Source: Vreelandella boliviensis LC1 (lineage in GTDB: Bacteria; Pseudomonadota; Gammaproteobacteria; Pseudomonadales; Halomonadaceae). From it: a stretch of 64,000 bases of DNA. Positions within the stretch are counted from its first letter, which is position 1, and each line of letters opens with the position of its first letter. Location of the stretch: NCBI RefSeq assembly GCF_000236035.1, contig NZ_JH393257.1, positions 1,807,348-1,871,347 on the forward strand, read 5' to 3'. The notes below the pieces were generated by a model. That model saw only the letters and a list, made by a program, of their open reading frames with translations. It had not been told where the DNA came from and did not search any database. Shown piece after piece: positions 54,207-63,796 of this stretch. The position numbers were made by a program, and so were the translations under genes.

Positions 54207-54242
54207 TGCTTCATTAAGTCCTTCATTAAAGGGTTTAACGCG

Positions 54243-54683
54243 ATGTCTGATAATTTACGTTCACTGAGCATCACGCTGGTCGCCGAACCGAAGCAGGTGA
54301 AAAGCTTTACGTTGACCCAGTGGCGTATTGCAGAGCTTACCCTTGGCGATCAAGGCCCTAACGTGCTTAACCTGCAACTGTCGATGACCGAGCGTGCTGC
54401 CTACCGTTTCAACCTAACGTCTACCACCCCGAGGCTATTTGTGCGGGCGGGCTTTACCGGGCAAACACCCAAGCCGGATGCAATCACCGCCAGCCAGGAT
54501 GTTGCGGCTGGGTGGTTGGATGGCGAGCAGCAGGTGCTCGAAGCACCAATGCCCATGGCCCTTCAGGTCTGGATTGAGAGCTACTTAGCGCGTCATGGCG
54601 AAGCGCCGATGGAAATGCGCAAGAAAAAGCGTAAAGGGGCAGGGCGGGCTAAAGAAACTCCTACCAAGGAGCAGCCGCAATGA
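54243..54683 (+). CDS. DUF3305 protein of the formate dehydrogenase cluster
   Basis: 146 residues from the ATG at 54243; the frame is open back to a TTG at 54099 through the two repeat arrays, but the conserved part begins at SLSITLVAEPKQVKSFTLTQWRI. Ends in a basic KKKRKGAGRAKE tail. A cytosolic protein of unknown role that recurs with DUF3306 beside FDH-type formate dehydrogenase genes. Overlaps the next gene by 4 bp. Confidence 0.85.
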   Translation: MSDNLRSLSITLVAEPKQVKSFTLTQWRIAELTLGDQGPNVLNLQLSMTERAAYRFNLTSTTPRLFVRAGFTGQTPKPDAITASQDVAAGWLDGEQQVLEAPMPMALQVWIESYLARHGEAPMEMRKKKRKGAGRAKETPTKEQPQ

Positions 54684-55303
54684 GCCGCCTAGAGCGCTGG
54701 TCGAGACTAAAACGCAACGTTCCCCAAGAGCAGGATGTGCAGCCAGTGTCACTGCCTGCTGAAGAGACTGTTGATGAACTGACAGTCGAGCGGAATGCTT
54801 CACCAATTGAAGTAGAGCCGCCACACCATAGCTCTGACGCAACGCAGACACCGCCAGAACCGGGCAGTCTCGACCACACCTTGCCTGACCCCGAAACGCT
54901 GGAAGCGGGCAGCGACTTCAGTACCTTTATGGCGCCAGGAGTCAGTGGAGCCCTGCGGCGGCGTGCTTTGAAACGGCTGTGGGCCACCGGTAATTACAAC
55001 GTTCGAGATGGCCTGGATGACTACGATGTCGACTATAATAAGTTGTTAAAGCCCATGGGCTCCGAGCTCGCCAGCAAACTACGCCGTTGGACGCATAAAG
55101 TGGAAGAGGCGGTTGATAAGTCGTTAGACGAAGCTGAACCCGAGTCCCAAGAAGAGCAGGTAGCCGACGAACCGACAAATGAACAAGCGGTCGCGTTAGA
55201 GGAGGAGACCTTAACGCCTTGCGCTGACAGCGACAACATTGTTAAAGATGCGCCGCTAGACGACCAGTCTGATTATTTGTCGGGTACTAAGACGAAAACA
55301 TGA
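54680..55303 (+). CDS. DUF3306 protein of the formate dehydrogenase cluster
   Basis: 207 residues, acidic. MSRLERWSRLKR at the start and FSTFMAPGVSGALRRRALKRLWATGNYNVRDGLDDYDVDY near residues 79-118 are the conserved parts. Long Glu/Asp-rich low-complexity N- and C-terminal segments. No known biochemical function. Coupled to DUF3305. Confidence 0.87.
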   Translation: MSRLERWSRLKRNVPQEQDVQPVSLPAEETVDELTVERNASPIEVEPPHHSSDATQTPPEPGSLDHTLPDPETLEAGSDFSTFMAPGVSGALRRRALKRLWATGNYNVRDGLDDYDVDYNKLLKPMGSELASKLRRWTHKVEEAVDKSLDEAEPESQEEQVADEPTNEQAVALEEETLTPCADSDNIVKDAPLDDQSDYLSGTKTKT

Positions 55304-55502
55304 GGTTGATGTTAAGTCTTTATAATTCAATGGATTAGTGTTGAAAGGGATCCCCAGCGTTGGCAGCGTTGACGGTAATCAGGTTGGCAAATGCCGTATT
55401 TCGCCATAGGCTGAACTTAGCTTCAACGCATTGTTATGCGACAATAGTTAAGCAATATAACTCAAAAATATAATAAGAATTATTCCCTGACCGTGAGAAC
55501 GC

Positions 55503-57221
55503 ATGAATCAACGAATCCAACTGGCGTCGATAGACGACCAGCGCAATGCCGAGGCTCGGGAGACGGTACGCCAGCGTATCTCTTGGCCCGCTAACCTAAC
55601 GCCTGCAAATGTGACCTATCACAGCCGTGGTCATGCGCTGTTAATAGGTTCGGCCGACGACGTTTACCCAGCCGCTCGCGCGCTTCAAGGGCGCGGCTTG
55701 GCATCGCTTACGCTGCTAGTCACTGAGTCTGAAGCGAACAGTCCGGGAGACGATACCCTCGGCTCCAGCGAGCCGCTTGTTATCCAAGCGTTTACCCGCG
55801 ACCAGCTCAGCCAACTGCGCATTAACGGTTATTTGGGAGCTTTTAGTGTCCAGCTTGATGACGGCGATTCACCGCTGGATCTCGCCCGTGCACTCATTGA
55901 ACGCGATAGCTTTGACCTCATCCTAGATCTTGCCGCCACTACCCACACCCAGCGCTGGGAACTACCGCCGCCGGGTTATGTGGTAATGCAGTGGCAAAAT
56001 GTTGAGCAGCGCAGCGACACTCTCGACGATTTTGTAGGGCTAGTGGGCGAGTTCGACAAGCCGCGCTATTTCCAGGTCAATAGCGACTTATGTGCCCACT
56101 CCACCAGCGGCAATATTGGCTGCACCCGCTGCTTGGACGTCTGCCCCGCGGATGCTATCTCCAGCATTCAGGGGCGAATTGAGTCACATATTGAGATTGA
56201 TCCCTTTCTCTGCCAAGGCGTCGGCAGTTGTACCAGCGCCTGCCCCACCGGGGCTATCGAATTTCGCTTGCCGGAAACACGCCGCCAACAGGATACCCTC
56301 TCCGCTTGGCTAGCAGCCTATCGCGAAGCGGGTGGCCAAGCGCCGGTGCTGCGCTTTATTACCCATGATTCCCAAGATGCTGAGCGCGCAGCGGGTGAAG
56401 TCCCCGCAGGCCATATCATCGACGCACCGCTAGAAGAGCTGGGCGCGGCGGGCCACGACCAGTGGCTAACTGCTCTGGCCGCCGGTGCCGCCGAAGTGCG
56501 TATCCAGCTGCATCCCGAAATGCCCGCACGATTGAGCGCTTTTTTGCTCGATCAGGTTGCCCAAGCCCATGCGTTGCTGGACGCCTTGGGCCATGACCGC
56601 GCTCGCGTAAAACTGATCGAGATAGCCGATGGCACCGCCCGCGATGCGCTACCGGCACTAACGCCGTTGACAGAGACTTCACTTAGCCTGCCCGAGCCAG
56701 AAAAACGCGCACGCTTGAACCGTGTGCTGGCGCGGCTGGCCGAATTAGGCAACCCCAGCGACGAGCGAGCTGCAGTGCCGGTAGGCGCTGCCTACGGCGC
56801 CATTCAAGTCGATAGAGATGCCTGCACGCTATGCCACGCCTGTGTCAGCAACTGCCCGACTCCGGCATTAAAATCAGGCGGCAACACGCCCGCGCTGAGC
56901 TTCCTTGAAGCAGACTGTGTGCAGTGCGGCTTGTGTGAGCAGGCTTGCCCAGAGAATGCGATCACTCTGATACCCGGCTTCCTGGCTTCCAATGCCCGCG
57001 AGACGCGCCAGATCTGCCACGAAGAGGCGGCCTTTGAGTGCATTAGCTGTGGTAAGCCGTTTGCCACTGTCAGCACGGTAGCGACGATTAAACAGAAACT
57101 TGCCAACCACCCCTACTTTGCCGGTGAGGCAATGATCCGCCTGGAAATGTGCGAAGACTGCCGAGTAAAAGATGTGTGGAAAACCATGATTCGCGACCCT
57201 GACGCGCAACTGAAGGTATAA
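55503..57221 (+). CDS. Multi-cluster ferredoxin-like protein of the formate dehydrogenase cluster
   Basis: 572 residues with four [4Fe-4S] motifs: GCTRCLDVCPADAI (about residue 205, with an upstream Cys), CQGVGSCTSACPTGAI (about 240), CTLCHACVSNCPTPAL (about 440) and CVQCGLCEQACPENAI (about 473). Further Cys pairs in ECISCGKPF and CEDCRVKD (C-terminus) may bind zinc or another cluster. Cytosolic, no signal peptide. It may carry electrons for the enzyme or its cofactor maturation. Such proteins sit next to torD and FDH genes in many gammaproteobacteria. Confidence 0.85.
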   Translation: MNQRIQLASIDDQRNAEARETVRQRISWPANLTPANVTYHSRGHALLIGSADDVYPAARALQGRGLASLTLLVTESEANSPGDDTLGSSEPLVIQAFTRDQLSQLRINGYLGAFSVQLDDGDSPLDLARALIERDSFDLILDLAATTHTQRWELPPPGYVVMQWQNVEQRSDTLDDFVGLVGEFDKPRYFQVNSDLCAHSTSGNIGCTRCLDVCPADAISSIQGRIESHIEIDPFLCQGVGSCTSACPTGAIEFRLPETRRQQDTLSAWLAAYREAGGQAPVLRFITHDSQDAERAAGEVPAGHIIDAPLEELGAAGHDQWLTALAAGAAEVRIQLHPEMPARLSAFLLDQVAQAHALLDALGHDRARVKLIEIADGTARDALPALTPLTETSLSLPEPEKRARLNRVLARLAELGNPSDERAAVPVGAAYGAIQVDRDACTLCHACVSNCPTPALKSGGNTPALSFLEADCVQCGLCEQACPENAITLIPGFLASNARETRQICHEEAAFECISCGKPFATVSTVATIKQKLANHPYFAGEAMIRLEMCEDCRVKDVWKTMIRDPDAQLKV

Positions 57222-57225
57222 GCCG

Positions 57226-57840
57226 ATGACGGATGCACTGCCCACGCTTAAAGAAGCGGATGCGCTACGCGCCGATATCTACCGGCTGTTAGCCACACTG
57301 TTGCGTCAAGCGCCGGACACAGAGTTGCTGGATTGGCTGGCTGATTTGGCTATCGAGCAAGATGGCAGCCGCCTGGCGGAATGCTGGCAAGCGCTGGCCA
57401 TCGCTGCCCAGAATGCCAACGTAGAGCAACTGCAGCGAGCCCACTTTCGCCTCCTGGTTGGCGTGATTCAAGGTGAAGTGGTGCCCTACGCCTCCTGGTA
57501 CCGCAACGGCGAGTTAATGGAAGCGGCGCTGGTGGCGCTGCGTCGTGATTTGAAAGTGCTTGGCTTTGTGCGCAGCGAGCATACCCGTGATCCAGAAGAT
57601 CATCTGGCTGCGCTATGTGAAGTGATGGCGATGTTGATTGACGCCGAGAGCGCTGAGCAGGGCTATTTCTTTGACCAACATTTAGCACCCTGGGCGGCCA
57701 GCTGTTTTGCCGATCTAGGACAGGTAGACACCGCTTTCTATGCAGCGCTGGGGCAGTTAGGTAGCGCTTTTATGGGGAGTGAGCAGGCTCGCTTAAGCGT
57801 TGATCCGGGCCACACACCGGTGCGGATCGTGGAACCTTAG
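57226..57840 (+). CDS. TorD-family molecular chaperone
   Basis: 204 residues, all-helical. The TorD/DmsD hallmark is seen as VVPYASWYRNGELMEAALVALRRDLKVLG (about residues 85-113), plus EDHLAALCEVMAMLI. It binds Tat signal peptides and helps insert the molybdenum cofactor into the catalytic subunit, presumably FdhA encoded just downstream. Four bases separate it from the ferredoxin gene. Confidence 0.88.
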   Translation: MTDALPTLKEADALRADIYRLLATLLRQAPDTELLDWLADLAIEQDGSRLAECWQALAIAAQNANVEQLQRAHFRLLVGVIQGEVVPYASWYRNGELMEAALVALRRDLKVLGFVRSEHTRDPEDHLAALCEVMAMLIDAESAEQGYFFDQHLAPWAASCFADLGQVDTAFYAALGQLGSAFMGSEQARLSVDPGHTPVRIVEP

Positions 57841-57946
57841 CGAAGGCTCCATAAAAACATTACATAAAAACATTAGTAAAGAGCCAAAAACAGTATAAGA
57901 AACTGCATAAAAGACCCTGGATAAGAGCATGCTAGAGGAGAATCTC

Positions 57947-58147
57947 ATGCACAAATCACATAATTCTGAGCGCCGCCGGTTTATGAAAACCGTTGGGTTG
58001 GGAACCGCCGCTGCTGGCGCCGCGGCGGCAGTCGGTCATGTCACTCTGGCCCAGGCCGAGACTGCCCCAGTGAAAAACGAAAAACCATCAGTTAACTATC
58101 GTGAGACTGATCACGTCCGTGCTTATTACGCCTCGCTGCGTGACTGA
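57947..58147 (+). CDS. Small Tat-signal protein of the formate dehydrogenase operon (FdhX-like)
   Basis: 66 residues from the ATG at 57947 (AGAGGAG upstream). A twin-arginine leader (ERRRFMKTVGLGTAAAGAAAA) followed by a short tail ending RAYYASLRD. It recurs directly upstream of this class of FDH catalytic gene. It may be a small export partner or a subunit. It is 24 bp before fdhA. Confidence 0.85.
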   Translation: MHKSHNSERRRFMKTVGLGTAAAGAAAAVGHVTLAQAETAPVKNEKPSVNYRETDHVRAYYASLRD

Positions 58148-58171
58148 CGGCGGAATGCCAGGAGATTTGCC

Positions 58172-61024
58172 ATGCGCTTAACTCGCAAAACAGACGCCCC
58201 CAAGGCCTCCGGGCTGGGTATTTCCCGTCGCCAGTTCCTCAAACGTAGCGGTGCAGCTACCGGCGGTGTGGCCGCCGTTGGCTTTATGGGTGCGCCCATG
58301 ATGCAGCGTTCGGAAGCAGCTGACAAAACACCCGTGCTGGACTCGCCGGTCGAGACCAAACGTACTATTTGCTCACACTGTTCAGTGGGTTGTGGCGTTT
58401 ACGCAGAAGTTCAAGAGGGTATTTGGACCAAGCAAGAACCCGCTTTCGATCACCCCATCAACCGTGGTGCGCACTGCGCCAAAGGTGCCTCGCTGCGCCA
58501 GCACGGTCACTCCACGCGACGTCTTAAGTACCCGATGAAGCTGGTGGCCGGTGAATGGGAACGCATGAGCTGGGATGACGCCATTAACGAAATTGGCGAC
58601 AAACTGCTTGAACTACGCGAAGAGCACGGCCCAGACAGCGTTTACTGGCTGGGTTCGGCAAAGTTCAACAACGAGCAAGCGTATTTAATGCGCAAGCTTG
58701 CTTCGCTGTGGGGCACTAACAATACCGACCACCAGGCGCGTATCTGCCACTCCACCACCGTGGCGGGCGTGGCGAATACCTGGGGTTATGGCGCCATGAC
58801 CAACTCGCTGAACGACATGCATAACAGCAAGGCGATTCTGTTCATTGGCTCCAACCCCAGTGAAGCGCACCCGGTGGCGATGCAGCATATCCTGATCGCC
58901 AAAGAGCGCAACAACTGCGACATTATCGTCGCCGACCCGCGCTTTACCCGCACTGCCGCCAAGGCCAACAAATACGTGCGACTACGTCCCGGTTCGGACG
59001 TTGCCTATATTTGGGGCTTGTTGTGGCACATTTTCGAAAACGGCTGGGAAGATAACGAGTACATCAATCAGCGCGTTTACGGTATGGATGAAGTGCGCGC
59101 TGAAGTCGCCAACTTTACGCCCAGCGTTGTAGAAGAAGTCACCGGCGTTCCCGAAGCCGAGATGTACGATGTCGCCAAACGCCTCTCTGACAACCGCCCT
59201 GGCTGTGTCGTTTGGTGTATGGGCGGCACCCAGCACACCACCGGCAACAACAACACCCGGGCTTACTGCATCCTTGAGTTGGCACTGGGCAACATCGGTA
59301 AAGCGGGCGGCGGCGCTAACATTCTGCGTGGCCACGATAACGTGCAGGGCGCGACCGACCTGGGGCTTGGCTGTGACTCGCTACCGGGCTACTACGGCTT
59401 ATCCGAAGGCGCTTGGCAGCATTGGGCGCAGGTGTGGGATCTCGACTACGAGTGGATCAAAGGCCGCTACGACGACACCGAATATGCCGATGGTAAGCCC
59501 ATGTACAGTGCCGGGATTACTGTGTCGCGCTGGGTCGACGGCGTGCTCGAAGAGGACGAGAACATCTCCCAGCGTACCGCGCTGAAAGCAATGTTCTACT
59601 GGGGGCATGCGGTTAACTCCCAAACCCGCGGCGTCGAAATGCAAAAAGCCATGCAGAAGCTTGAGATGATGGTCATCGTTGACCCTTATCCCACCGTTGC
59701 CTCGGTAATGCACGACCGTAGCGACGGTGTGTATCTGCTGCCAGCGGCGACCCAGTTCGAAACCACCGGCAGTGTCACCGCCACCAACCGTTCGATTCAG
59801 TGGCGTGACCGCGTGATTGAGCCGTTGTTCGAGTCCAAGCCTGACCACGAAATCATGTACCTGTTTGCTCGTAAGCTGGGCTTCGGTAATGAGCTGGTTA
59901 AGAACTATCAGATGAACGGTGACGAGCCGCTCATTGACGACATTCTGCGCGAAATCAACAGCGGTATGTGGACGGTAGGCTACACCGGGCAAAGCCCCGA
60001 ACGCCTCAAGGAGCACCAGAAAAACTGGCACACCTTTAGCTTCGAAAACCTGCGTGCAGAGGGTGGCCCGGCAGATGGTGATTACTACGGCTTGCCGTGG
60101 CCCTGCTGGGGTACGCCAGAGTTTAAACACCCGGGCTCGCCCAATCTTTACGATACCAGCGTACCGGTGATGGAAGGGGGCATGGGCTTCCGTGCCCGTT
60201 TCGGTATCGAGCGAGATGGCGTTAACCTGCTGGCGGAAGGTTCAGCACCAGTGGGCGGGGATATCGACGACGGCTATCCAGAGTTCAATGACCAGTTGCT
60301 TAAAGATTTAGGCTGGTGGGACGACCTGACCGCCGAAGAGAAGCAGGCGGCGGAAGGTAAAAACTGGAAAACCGACCTCTCTGGCGGTATCCAGCGCGTC
60401 ACCATTGAGCATGGTTGTGCGCCCTACGGCAACGCCAAGGCACGCGCCGTGGTCTGGACGTTCCCCGACCAGGTGCCGAAGCACCGCGAGCCGCTCTACA
60501 CCACGCGCCGTGATTTGGTTGAACGCTTCCCTACCTGGGACGACTTCGACTCCATCATGCGCCTGCCGACCATGTACAAAACCATCCAGGATCGCGATAA
60601 CAGCGGCGATTACCCCATCATTCTCACCTCTGGGCGTTTGGTTGAGTACGAAGGTGGTGGGGAAGAGACGCGTTCCATGTCGTGGCTGGCCGAGCTGCAG
60701 CAAGAGATGTTTGTTGAGATCAACCCGGCGAATGCCAACGACCTAAGCATCAAAGATGGTGACGATGTCTGGGTCGAAGGTGCAGAAGGCGGCCGTGTGA
60801 AAGTTAAAGCCCTGGTCACACCGCGTGTCGACCGTAACGTGGCGTTTATGCCGTTCCACTTTGGCGGCATGTTCCAGGGCGAAAGCCTGCGCGACCGTTA
60901 TCCAGATGGATCGGATCCGTACATCATCGGTGAAGCGGCCAATACGGCCACCACCTATGGTTACGATCCGGTGACACTGATGCAAGAGACCAAGTGCACC
61001 ATCTGCCGCATTGAGCGGGCATAA
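58172..61024 (+). CDS. fdhA: Formate dehydrogenase catalytic subunit (Mo/W-bis-MGD)
   Basis: 950 residues. A Tat signal (SRRQFLKRSG at residues 18-27) sends it to the periplasm. One [4Fe-4S] cluster is bound by Cys67, 70, 74 and 102 (CSHCSVGC ... GAHC). The metal ligand is Cys192 in RICHSTTVAG, followed by the conserved His193, so this is a cysteine enzyme and not a selenoprotein. The fold is complete through the molybdopterin dinucleotide-binding C-terminal domain. It oxidises formate to CO2 and passes electrons to the iron-sulfur subunit. Confidence 0.94.
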   Translation: MRLTRKTDAPKASGLGISRRQFLKRSGAATGGVAAVGFMGAPMMQRSEAADKTPVLDSPVETKRTICSHCSVGCGVYAEVQEGIWTKQEPAFDHPINRGAHCAKGASLRQHGHSTRRLKYPMKLVAGEWERMSWDDAINEIGDKLLELREEHGPDSVYWLGSAKFNNEQAYLMRKLASLWGTNNTDHQARICHSTTVAGVANTWGYGAMTNSLNDMHNSKAILFIGSNPSEAHPVAMQHILIAKERNNCDIIVADPRFTRTAAKANKYVRLRPGSDVAYIWGLLWHIFENGWEDNEYINQRVYGMDEVRAEVANFTPSVVEEVTGVPEAEMYDVAKRLSDNRPGCVVWCMGGTQHTTGNNNTRAYCILELALGNIGKAGGGANILRGHDNVQGATDLGLGCDSLPGYYGLSEGAWQHWAQVWDLDYEWIKGRYDDTEYADGKPMYSAGITVSRWVDGVLEEDENISQRTALKAMFYWGHAVNSQTRGVEMQKAMQKLEMMVIVDPYPTVASVMHDRSDGVYLLPAATQFETTGSVTATNRSIQWRDRVIEPLFESKPDHEIMYLFARKLGFGNELVKNYQMNGDEPLIDDILREINSGMWTVGYTGQSPERLKEHQKNWHTFSFENLRAEGGPADGDYYGLPWPCWGTPEFKHPGSPNLYDTSVPVMEGGMGFRARFGIERDGVNLLAEGSAPVGGDIDDGYPEFNDQLLKDLGWWDDLTAEEKQAAEGKNWKTDLSGGIQRVTIEHGCAPYGNAKARAVVWTFPDQVPKHREPLYTTRRDLVERFPTWDDFDSIMRLPTMYKTIQDRDNSGDYPIILTSGRLVEYEGGGEETRSMSWLAELQQEMFVEINPANANDLSIKDGDDVWVEGAEGGRVKVKALVTPRVDRNVAFMPFHFGGMFQGESLRDRYPDGSDPYIIGEAANTATTYGYDPVTLMQETKCTICRIERA

Positions 61025-61103
61025 GCTTAAAAAAAGTCGCGACCGACCGACCTGACAGCACGACGGTGCGGGAGCCATCCCGCACCAGCATGAGGAGAAC
61101 ACC

Positions 61104-61718
61104 ATGGCTCAAATGAAATTTATGTGTGACGCCGAACGCTGCATCGAATGCAACGGCTGCGTCACCGCGTGTAAAAATGCCAACGATGTCGAGTGGGGCA
61201 TTCAGCGCCGCCGCGTGGTCACGCTCAACGACGGCGAAGCGAGTGAAATGTCCATTTCCGTCGCCTGTATGCACTGTGACGATGCCCCTTGCATGGCGGT
61301 GTGCCCCACCGACTGCTTCTACAAAACCGATGACGGCATCGTGCTACACGACAAAGACCTCTGCATCGGCTGCGGCTACTGCCTCTACGCCTGTCCGTTT
61401 GGCGCTCCGCAGTTTCCCCAGCAGGATGCGTTCGGTGAGCGCGGTAAGATGGACAAATGCACCTTCTGCGCGGGCGGCCCAGCCGAAAGCAAAGAAGAGG
61501 AGTACCAGAAATACGGCTCCAACCGCATTGCCGAAGGTAAACTGCCGCTATGTGCCGAGATGTGCTCCACCAAAGCGCTGCTGGCCGGTGATGCCCAAGA
61601 CGTTGCCGATATCTTCCGCCAGCGCGTCGTCCATCGCGGCCACAAAGATGGCGCCTGGTCGAATAACCCACAGGCCAGTGCCGACAACCTAGCCTATGAT
61701 GCTGCCCATAAAGGGTAA
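61104..61718 (+). CDS. fdh3B: Formate dehydrogenase iron-sulfur subunit (FDH3 beta type)
   Basis: 204 residues with four cysteine clusters: CIECNGCVTACK, CMHCDDAPCMAVCP, CIGCGYCLYACP and a fourth formed by CTFC with LCAEMC. It wires FdhA to the cytochrome b subunit. No own signal, so exported as a complex with FdhA. AGGAG before the ATG. Confidence 0.94.
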   Translation: MAQMKFMCDAERCIECNGCVTACKNANDVEWGIQRRRVVTLNDGEASEMSISVACMHCDDAPCMAVCPTDCFYKTDDGIVLHDKDLCIGCGYCLYACPFGAPQFPQQDAFGERGKMDKCTFCAGGPAESKEEEYQKYGSNRIAEGKLPLCAEMCSTKALLAGDAQDVADIFRQRVVHRGHKDGAWSNNPQASADNLAYDAAHKG

Positions 61719-61729
61719 GGAGGCGTGTC

Positions 61730-62830
61730 ATGAACCTGTTGACTGCACAGGCACCCGGTGGGGTGCCGCGCTCAGGTAAAGGGCTCGCCCTGGGCATTTT
61801 GCGCTTTATGTTGGTGGCGCTTGCTCTAGTGCTAAGCCTCGGCTTTACGCAAGTGGCTGTTGCGCAGGCGGATCCTGACCGCGAAATGACCACTGCCGCC
61901 CCCGGCATTACCGCTGACCAGTGGCGTCAGGTGCGCAGTGGAGAAACCGGGCCTAACTACCGTGATTCACGTGCTGATAGTAACTACAGCTTGATCAATG
62001 CAAGCGGTGAAACCTGGCGGCAGATTCGCAACCGCTGGGTGTCGCCGTTTGGTTTGATTGCGGTCTTTGGCATGGCGGCGCTGATCGCGCTGTTCTACTT
62101 CATCGTTGGGCGTAAGGAGCTTGAGGCGCCGCGTACAGGTCGCCTGTTATTGCGTTGGACGCTAATGAAACGCGCGCTGCACTGGACGGTAGCGACGCTG
62201 TTTATCATTTTAGCGATAACGGGGATGACGCTGCTATTCGGCAAGTTTGTGTTCCGCCCGCTGTTTGGCGATGGGGTTTGGGCTTGGATGATTGCGGCAA
62301 CGAAAGTGCTGCATAACTACCTGGGGCCAATCTTCGGCATTCTGCTGGTGATTCTGCTGGTCAGTGTGATCAAAGAGAATATTCCCAAAAAACATGATCT
62401 TGTTTGGTTCAAAAAAGGCGGCGGTATGATTGGCAAGCAGCATGTAGATGCAGGCTTTGCCAACGGTGGCGAAAAAGCCTGGTACTGGCTGTTAGCAACA
62501 GTGGGCATTTTAGTAGTCGCAAGTGGCTTTGTGCTCGATTTCCCCAACTTTGACCAGAGCCGTGACACCATGCAGTGGGCCAATATTATCCACGCAGTGG
62601 GTGCATTGGGTCTTACGGCTGTTTCATTAGGGCATATCTATATCGGCACGCTGGGCACCGAAGGCGCGCTAGAGGGTATGACCACGGGCTACGTGGATGA
62701 GACCTGGGCCAAAGAGCACCACAATCTGTGGTACGAAGAGGTCAAAGACCAAACGCTATCGGAACAAGAGGTGGCGGCACGCAAGTCATCTGGCGGCAGC
62801 GCTGATCCGTCCGCGACGCGAACCAGTTGA
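61730..62830 (+). CDS. Formate dehydrogenase cytochrome b subunit (gamma)
   Basis: 366 residues. An N-terminal hydrophobic stretch (about 22-46) acts as signal or anchor, a periplasmic part with WRQVRSGETGPNYRDSR follows, then four more membrane helices (about 103-125, 145-165, 180-210, 240-265, 285-305) with His ligands in RALHWTVATLFI and HNYLGPIFGI. It moves electrons from the beta subunit to quinone. Cytochrome b556 (FdnI/FdoI) family. Followed by a terminator. Confidence 0.92.
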   Translation: MNLLTAQAPGGVPRSGKGLALGILRFMLVALALVLSLGFTQVAVAQADPDREMTTAAPGITADQWRQVRSGETGPNYRDSRADSNYSLINASGETWRQIRNRWVSPFGLIAVFGMAALIALFYFIVGRKELEAPRTGRLLLRWTLMKRALHWTVATLFIILAITGMTLLFGKFVFRPLFGDGVWAWMIAATKVLHNYLGPIFGILLVILLVSVIKENIPKKHDLVWFKKGGGMIGKQHVDAGFANGGEKAWYWLLATVGILVVASGFVLDFPNFDQSRDTMQWANIIHAVGALGLTAVSLGHIYIGTLGTEGALEGMTTGYVDETWAKEHHNLWYEEVKDQTLSEQEVAARKSSGGSADPSATRTS

Positions 62831-62849
62831 TACGTTCGTAATGGTAGCG

Positions 62850-62877
62850 AAGACACCGCCTTTTGGCGGTGTCTTTT
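62850..62877 (+). terminator. Terminator of the formate dehydrogenase operon
   Basis: Stem AAGACACCGCC (62850-62860) and GGCGGTGTCTT (62865-62875) with a TTTT loop and following T residues. Confidence 0.92.
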
Positions 62878-62936
62878 GTTATGCTTCACCTTAAGTTATT
62901 CAATAACCAAAAGTCATATTTATTAGAGGAAAGGTT

Positions 62937-63269
62937 ATGTCAGCGTTTGATCAGTTAGACCCAACCACGCGCACCGAGCTTGAGGCCGCTGCGTTTCGGC
63001 GCTTGCTACAACATCTGGACGATAACAAAGATGTCCAGAATATCGACCTGATGATTCTGGCGGACTTTTGCCGCAACTGCTTATCGAAATGGCTGGTGAG
63101 CGCCGCTGAAGCGCGTGATGAAAGCCTCAACTACGACGAGGCCCGTGAGTATGTATACGGTATGCCTTACAGCGAGTGGAAGGAGCTTTACCAACCGGAA
63201 GCCACGCCAGAGCAAATGGCGGCTTGGGAAGCGCACCACGCCAAAAAGAAAGCGGCCAAACAGGGGTGA
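62937..63269 (+). CDS. DUF1244 protein
   Basis: 110 residues. FCRNCLSKWLVSAAEARDESLNYDEAREYVYGMPYSEWKELYQ (about residues 43-86) is the DUF1244 (SMc04008-like) core, with two Cys close together. A small cytosolic protein of unknown function found widely in proteobacteria. AGAGGAAAGG before the ATG. Its TGA overlaps or abuts the start of moaB, so the two are co-translated. Confidence 0.9.
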   Translation: MSAFDQLDPTTRTELEAAAFRRLLQHLDDNKDVQNIDLMILADFCRNCLSKWLVSAAEARDESLNYDEAREYVYGMPYSEWKELYQPEATPEQMAAWEAHHAKKKAAKQG

Positions 63270-63274
63270 TGTCG

Positions 63275-63796
63275 ATGAGTGAGCCAATGGTGTCCCTCAA
63301 TATAGCTGTCCTCACGGTCTCCGATACGCGCACTGAAGAGACGGATCGCAGCGGCCAAGCATTAGTCGAGCGCTTGACCAGCGCTGAGCACACACTCGCT
63401 GAAAAGCGCATTGTGCCTGACGATGTCTACCGCATTCGTGCGGTGGTCGCCAACTGGATCGCCGATACGGAAGTGCAAGTGGTGATCACCACCGGCGGCA
63501 CCGGCTTTACTGGCCGCGACTCCACGCCGGAAGCTATTTCGGTACTATTGGATAAGCGTATCGAAGGCTTTGGCGAACGCTTTCGCCAGCTAAGCGGTGA
63601 AGAGATCGGCAGCTCCACCATTCAAAGCCGCTGCCTTGGCGGCCTAGCCAACGCCACGGTCGTGTTCTGCCTGCCAGGCTCAACAGGCGCCTGCCGAACA
63701 GGTTGGGACGGCATTCTGGCTGAACAGTTGGATAGCCGCCATAAGCCTTGTAACTTCGCCAATTTGGTCATCCCGGGTCGGGGGCAGCATGGCTGA
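63275..63796 (+). CDS. moaB: Molybdopterin adenylyltransferase-like protein
   Basis: 173 residues from the ATG at 63275 (AGGGG 8 nt upstream; ATG at 63269 is too close). VLTVSDTRTEETDRSGQAL near the start, VVITTGGTGFTGRDSTPEA and LPGSTGACRTGWDGILAEQLD mark the MoaB/MogA family. It prepares MPT-AMP for metal insertion. It overlaps the second moeA by 8 bp. Confidence 0.93.
   Translation: MSEPMVSLNIAVLTVSDTRTEETDRSGQALVERLTSAEHTLAEKRIVPDDVYRIRAVVANWIADTEVQVVITTGGTGFTGRDSTPEAISVLLDKRIEGFGERFRQLSGEEIGSSTIQSRCLGGLANATVVFCLPGSTGACRTGWDGILAEQLDSRHKPCNFANLVIPGRGQHG

Noticed and set aside
58742..58752. Selenocysteine in formate dehydrogenase
   Set aside because: The metal-ligand codon is TGC (Cys192), not TGA, and the frame is continuous.
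59399..60130. Minus-strand open frame (243 codons) inside fdhA
   Set aside because: Antisense to a fully conserved catalytic subunit; no start site or known motif.
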